Shown one piece after another: positions 58,859 through 64,000 of a stretch of 64,000 nucleotides of DNA. The position numbers were made by a program, and so were the translations under genes. Source of the stretch: JBJMQS01 sp045802605. Its GTDB lineage: Bacteria > Planctomycetota > Planctomycetia > Gemmatales > Gemmataceae. Every line of letters begins with the position of its first letter. Position 1 is the first letter of the stretch. The DNA lies in NCBI GenBank assembly GCA_045802605.1, contig JBJMQS010000054.1, positions 1 through 64,000 on the forward strand, in the 5' to 3' direction. The notes below the pieces were generated by a model that saw nothing but the letters and a program-made list of their open reading frames with translations, was not told the origin of the DNA and did not search any database.

Positions 58859-59839
58859 ATGATGTTCAAATCCTTGCCGACTCGGCTCGTATGCCGGGTT
58901 TGCGCTCTGGTTGTTTGGCTCTCCGTTTTGTCGGTGGCTCAGGCCCAAGCCATCGTCTTGTATGTTGCCAATGCGGGCAGCGATACGGTGGGCGCTTACA
59001 ACGCGAACACGGGCGTGCCGATCAACACGGCCCTGGTCACTGCGGGTCAAGGTATCGACGGCCCGACAGGCTTGGCGCTGGGTCCGAATGGGCTCTATGT
59101 GGCCGGCTACTTCAATAACCGCGTCGGCCTATTCAATGCAACGACCGGCGCGACGATCAACTCTCCTCTCGTGACTGGTGCTCAAGGCGTCGCCAATCCC
59201 AACGGCATCGTTGTGGACTCGAGCAATCACTTGTTCGTGGCCAATTTCAATACGAACACGGTCAGTCGATACGACGCGACGAGTGGTGTCACCTTGAACT
59301 CGTCGTTTATCACCGCAGCGCAAGGATTGAGCGGACCGTCTTTTCCACTCTTGTTGCCCGGCAACCGTTTATTGGTGGGCAATCAGACCTCGAATGCGAT
59401 CGGGGCGTTCGATGCCACGACCGGAGCGACTCTCAACAACGCGTTCATCAGTGGACTGAGTAGTCCCCAGCAAATGGCCGTGGACAATTTCAATCAGTTG
59501 TTTGTCGCCAACTTTAATAACAGCACGATCGGCAAGTACGACGCCACGAGCGGCGCGGTGATCAATGCCAGCTTTATTACGGGGCTGAACAATCCGGTGG
59601 GATTGGCTTACGACGGCAATAACCATCTCTTCGTGTCGAGTTACGGCGATTCAGCCGTGCGCGAATACGACGCCACCACTGGCATCGTAATCAACCCGAC
59701 ATTTATCACAGGATTGAACCTGCCCTATGGCCTAGTGGTTTCTACGGTACCCGAGCCATCGTCACTCATTCTTGCTGCAATGGCCGCAGCGGCTGTTCCC
59801 GGCATTCGGCGGTATCGCCGTAAGAGCGTCGAGGCGTAA
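58859..59839 (+). CDS. PEP-CTERM protein with NHL-like beta-propeller repeats
   Basis: 326 residues. Signal peptide (MMFKSLPTRLVCRVCALVVW then LSVLSVAQAQA). The body is six or seven repeats of about 40 residues of the type LFVANFN-x-x-T-x-x-YDA-TSG (NHL/SMP-30-like propeller). The C terminus VPEPSSLILAAMAAAAVPGI followed by RRYRR is a PEP-CTERM exosortase signal: PEP, membrane helix, basic cluster. The last residues KSVEA and the TAA stop are encoded by repeat family B. Anchored or released extracellularly by exosortase/archaeosortase-type enzymes, which are not in this window. GGAG 8 bases before ATG. Confidence 0.9.
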   Translation: MMFKSLPTRLVCRVCALVVWLSVLSVAQAQAIVLYVANAGSDTVGAYNANTGVPINTALVTAGQGIDGPTGLALGPNGLYVAGYFNNRVGLFNATTGATINSPLVTGAQGVANPNGIVVDSSNHLFVANFNTNTVSRYDATSGVTLNSSFITAAQGLSGPSFPLLLPGNRLLVGNQTSNAIGAFDATTGATLNNAFISGLSSPQQMAVDNFNQLFVANFNNSTIGKYDATSGAVINASFITGLNNPVGLAYDGNNHLFVSSYGDSAVREYDATTGIVINPTFITGLNLPYGLVVSTVPEPSSLILAAMAAAAVPGIRRYRRKSVEA

Positions 59840-59900
59840 GCCCGACGTGTTTGTGATTTGTAAAGCTCCCACGTCGGGCTGACGCCTCGACGCTCTTTAA
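59821..59900. repeat. Family B palindrome, copy 3
   Basis: Arms 59821-59849 and 59870-59900 (AGAGCGTCGAGGCGTAAGCC and complement). The left arm encodes the last codons and stop of the PEP-CTERM gene. carB starts 82 bases downstream. Confidence 0.95.
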
Positions 59901-59981
59901 GAAACGAATCCTCGCAAATCTCTGCCATTTGCCCGCTCGCTATCATGGCAATGAACGCCGCCCCAACCACGATTGAGCACC

Positions 59982-63309
<3,328 letters not shown>

Positions 63310-63317
<8 letters not shown>

Positions 63318-63333
63318 CCTCCCTATAGGGAGG
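63310..63333 (+). promoter_or_regulatory. TACAAT box and hairpin over a ribosome site
   Basis: TACAAT (63310-63315) overlaps the carB stop. The following perfect 16-base palindrome CCTCCCTATAGGGAGG (63318-63333) contains the Shine-Dalgarno sequence GGGAGG of the gene starting at 63340. In a carB read-through transcript the site would be paired; a transcript starting near 63322 would lack the left arm. Confidence 0.5.
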
Positions 63334-63339
63334 AATGCC

Positions 63340-63774
63340 ATGGAGACCGGGACGATGGGCCGTGTCGTGACCGACGCAACCGTGGAAAATCTGGAAGACC
63401 TTTACTCCGCGGAGCGGGGCCGAATTAAGCCCGAAGAGATTCGGCGAATCGAGATTAAGGACGCGTTGGTTGACTCTGGGGCGACCTCACTGGCGTTGCC
63501 AACGCGGATGATTCAGCAGCTTGGATTGACGAAACGTCGAGATAAGCCGGGAACGTCCAGTCGCGGTGCCACGGTGTATTCGATTTACGATGCGGTCCGA
63601 TTGACCATCATGGGGCGCGATGCGATTGTTCAAGTTGTTGAGGTTCCCGACGACGTTCCGGTGCTGATTGGCCAACTGCCCTTGGAATGGATGGATTGGG
63701 TCATCGATATGAAGAATCAAAAGCTGATCGGCAATCCCGCCCATGGCGGCGAACAGATGATTGAGATGTATTAG
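63340..63774 (+). CDS. Retropepsin-like aspartyl protease family protein
   Basis: 144 residues. ALVDSGATSLALPTRMIQQL contains the D-S-G triplet and hydrophobic flank of clan AA aspartyl proteases, followed by VRLTIMGRDAIVQVVEVPDD and VLIGQLPLEWMDWVIDMKN, the second half of the domain. GGAGG is 6 bases before the ATG. It follows carB by 22 bases. Probable cytoplasmic protein of unknown target. Confidence 0.85.
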   Translation: METGTMGRVVTDATVENLEDLYSAERGRIKPEEIRRIEIKDALVDSGATSLALPTRMIQQLGLTKRRDKPGTSSRGATVYSIYDAVRLTIMGRDAIVQVVEVPDDVPVLIGQLPLEWMDWVIDMKNQKLIGNPAHGGEQMIEMY

Positions 63775-63926
63775 TGCGACGGCACCGTCGGCATAACCGG
63801 CTCTGATTATGATTCGGGAGTGAGCGGCCGGATTGACCGACTAGGAGCGGGCTGCGAACCGGGTTAGAATGTCAGTGAGGGACCGTCAATTCGGTGGGAT
63901 GCCGCTGGTAATTTGCGGGGCCGATC

Positions 63927-64000
63927 GTGCCACTGACCCCGGTTGATCGCAATCTGTTGGAACGTTGTCTGCGTCACGAGCGCGGATCTTGGAACGATTT
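63927..64000 (+). CDS. ECF-type sigma factor, 5' part only
   Basis: From a GTG start the frame reads MPLTPVDRNLLERCLRHERG and then SWNDF to the window edge. This matches the N terminus of planctomycete ECF sigma factors (RNLLERCL, then region 2). Only about 25 codons are visible. The 150 bases before it hold a -10-like TAGAAT at 63865-63870 and no gene. Confidence 0.55.
   Translation, partial: MPLTPVDRNLLERCLRHERGSWND

Noticed and set aside
59725..59970. 81-residue minus-strand frame including ERRGVSPTWELYKSQTRRAY
   Set aside because: Its sequence is the translation of repeat family B; similar frames arise at every copy.

Overview
The window is about 64 kb of GC-rich (roughly 60%) bacterial chromosome. 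It most likely comes from a planctomycete of the Gemmata-like lineage. The markers for this are lineage-typical families: a TIGR02996 protein, a TIGR03000 Gly/Tyr-rich secreted protein, a DUF1549/DUF1553 protein with a planctomycete cytochrome c, secreted proteins with an N-terminal LEDR/LEGR-type motif, an ECF sigma factor fused to a membrane segment, a large sigma factor with extra HTH domains, and a PEP-CTERM protein. No phage, CRISPR array or rRNA operon is visible. There is one tRNA (Cys).

Layout: 0-13.7 kb holds tRNA modification (miaA, mnmA), FHA and Ser/Thr-kinase signalling genes, an anti-sigma-like membrane protein, an IS200/RAYT-type Y1 transposase bracketed by its probable palindromes, and a large sigma factor. 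14-20.4 kb holds secreted and membrane hypotheticals, a FAD/Rieske oxidoreductase and an ECF sigma factor with a membrane tail. 20.5-23.8 kb is an unusual nest of very small genes: two paralogous proline-rich microproteins with structured leaders, tiny one-TM proteins and BamE/SmpA-like proteins. 23.8-32.8 kb holds a RepA-like ATPase, a PPi-type phosphofructokinase, a TIGR01777 epimerase, a periplasmic PPIase, znuA-znuC without znuB, a dockerin-like protein and a frameshifted endonuclease III. 32.8-40.8 kb is an MFP-RND-RND efflux operon behind a perfect 18-bp operator. 41-51 kb holds a DUF1549/1553 protein, cysK, membrane proteins, DinB, TIGR02996 and PhnD-like proteins and tRNA-Cys. 51-64 kb holds GYF-domain membrane proteins, a TIGR03000 protein, DUF1579, ICMT-like, retropepsin-like, PEP-CTERM and carB genes and the start of another sigma factor.

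The strongest theme outside the genes is palindromic repeat DNA. At least five repeat families occur. One (A) flanks the transposase and shows compensatory base changes between copies. Others are inserted in frame inside the conserved genes miaA, mnmA and carB. Several repeat edges supply the stop codons of neighbouring genes. The second theme is the microprotein cluster at 20.5-23.8 kb, several members of which are below usual gene-calling length and start with GTG.
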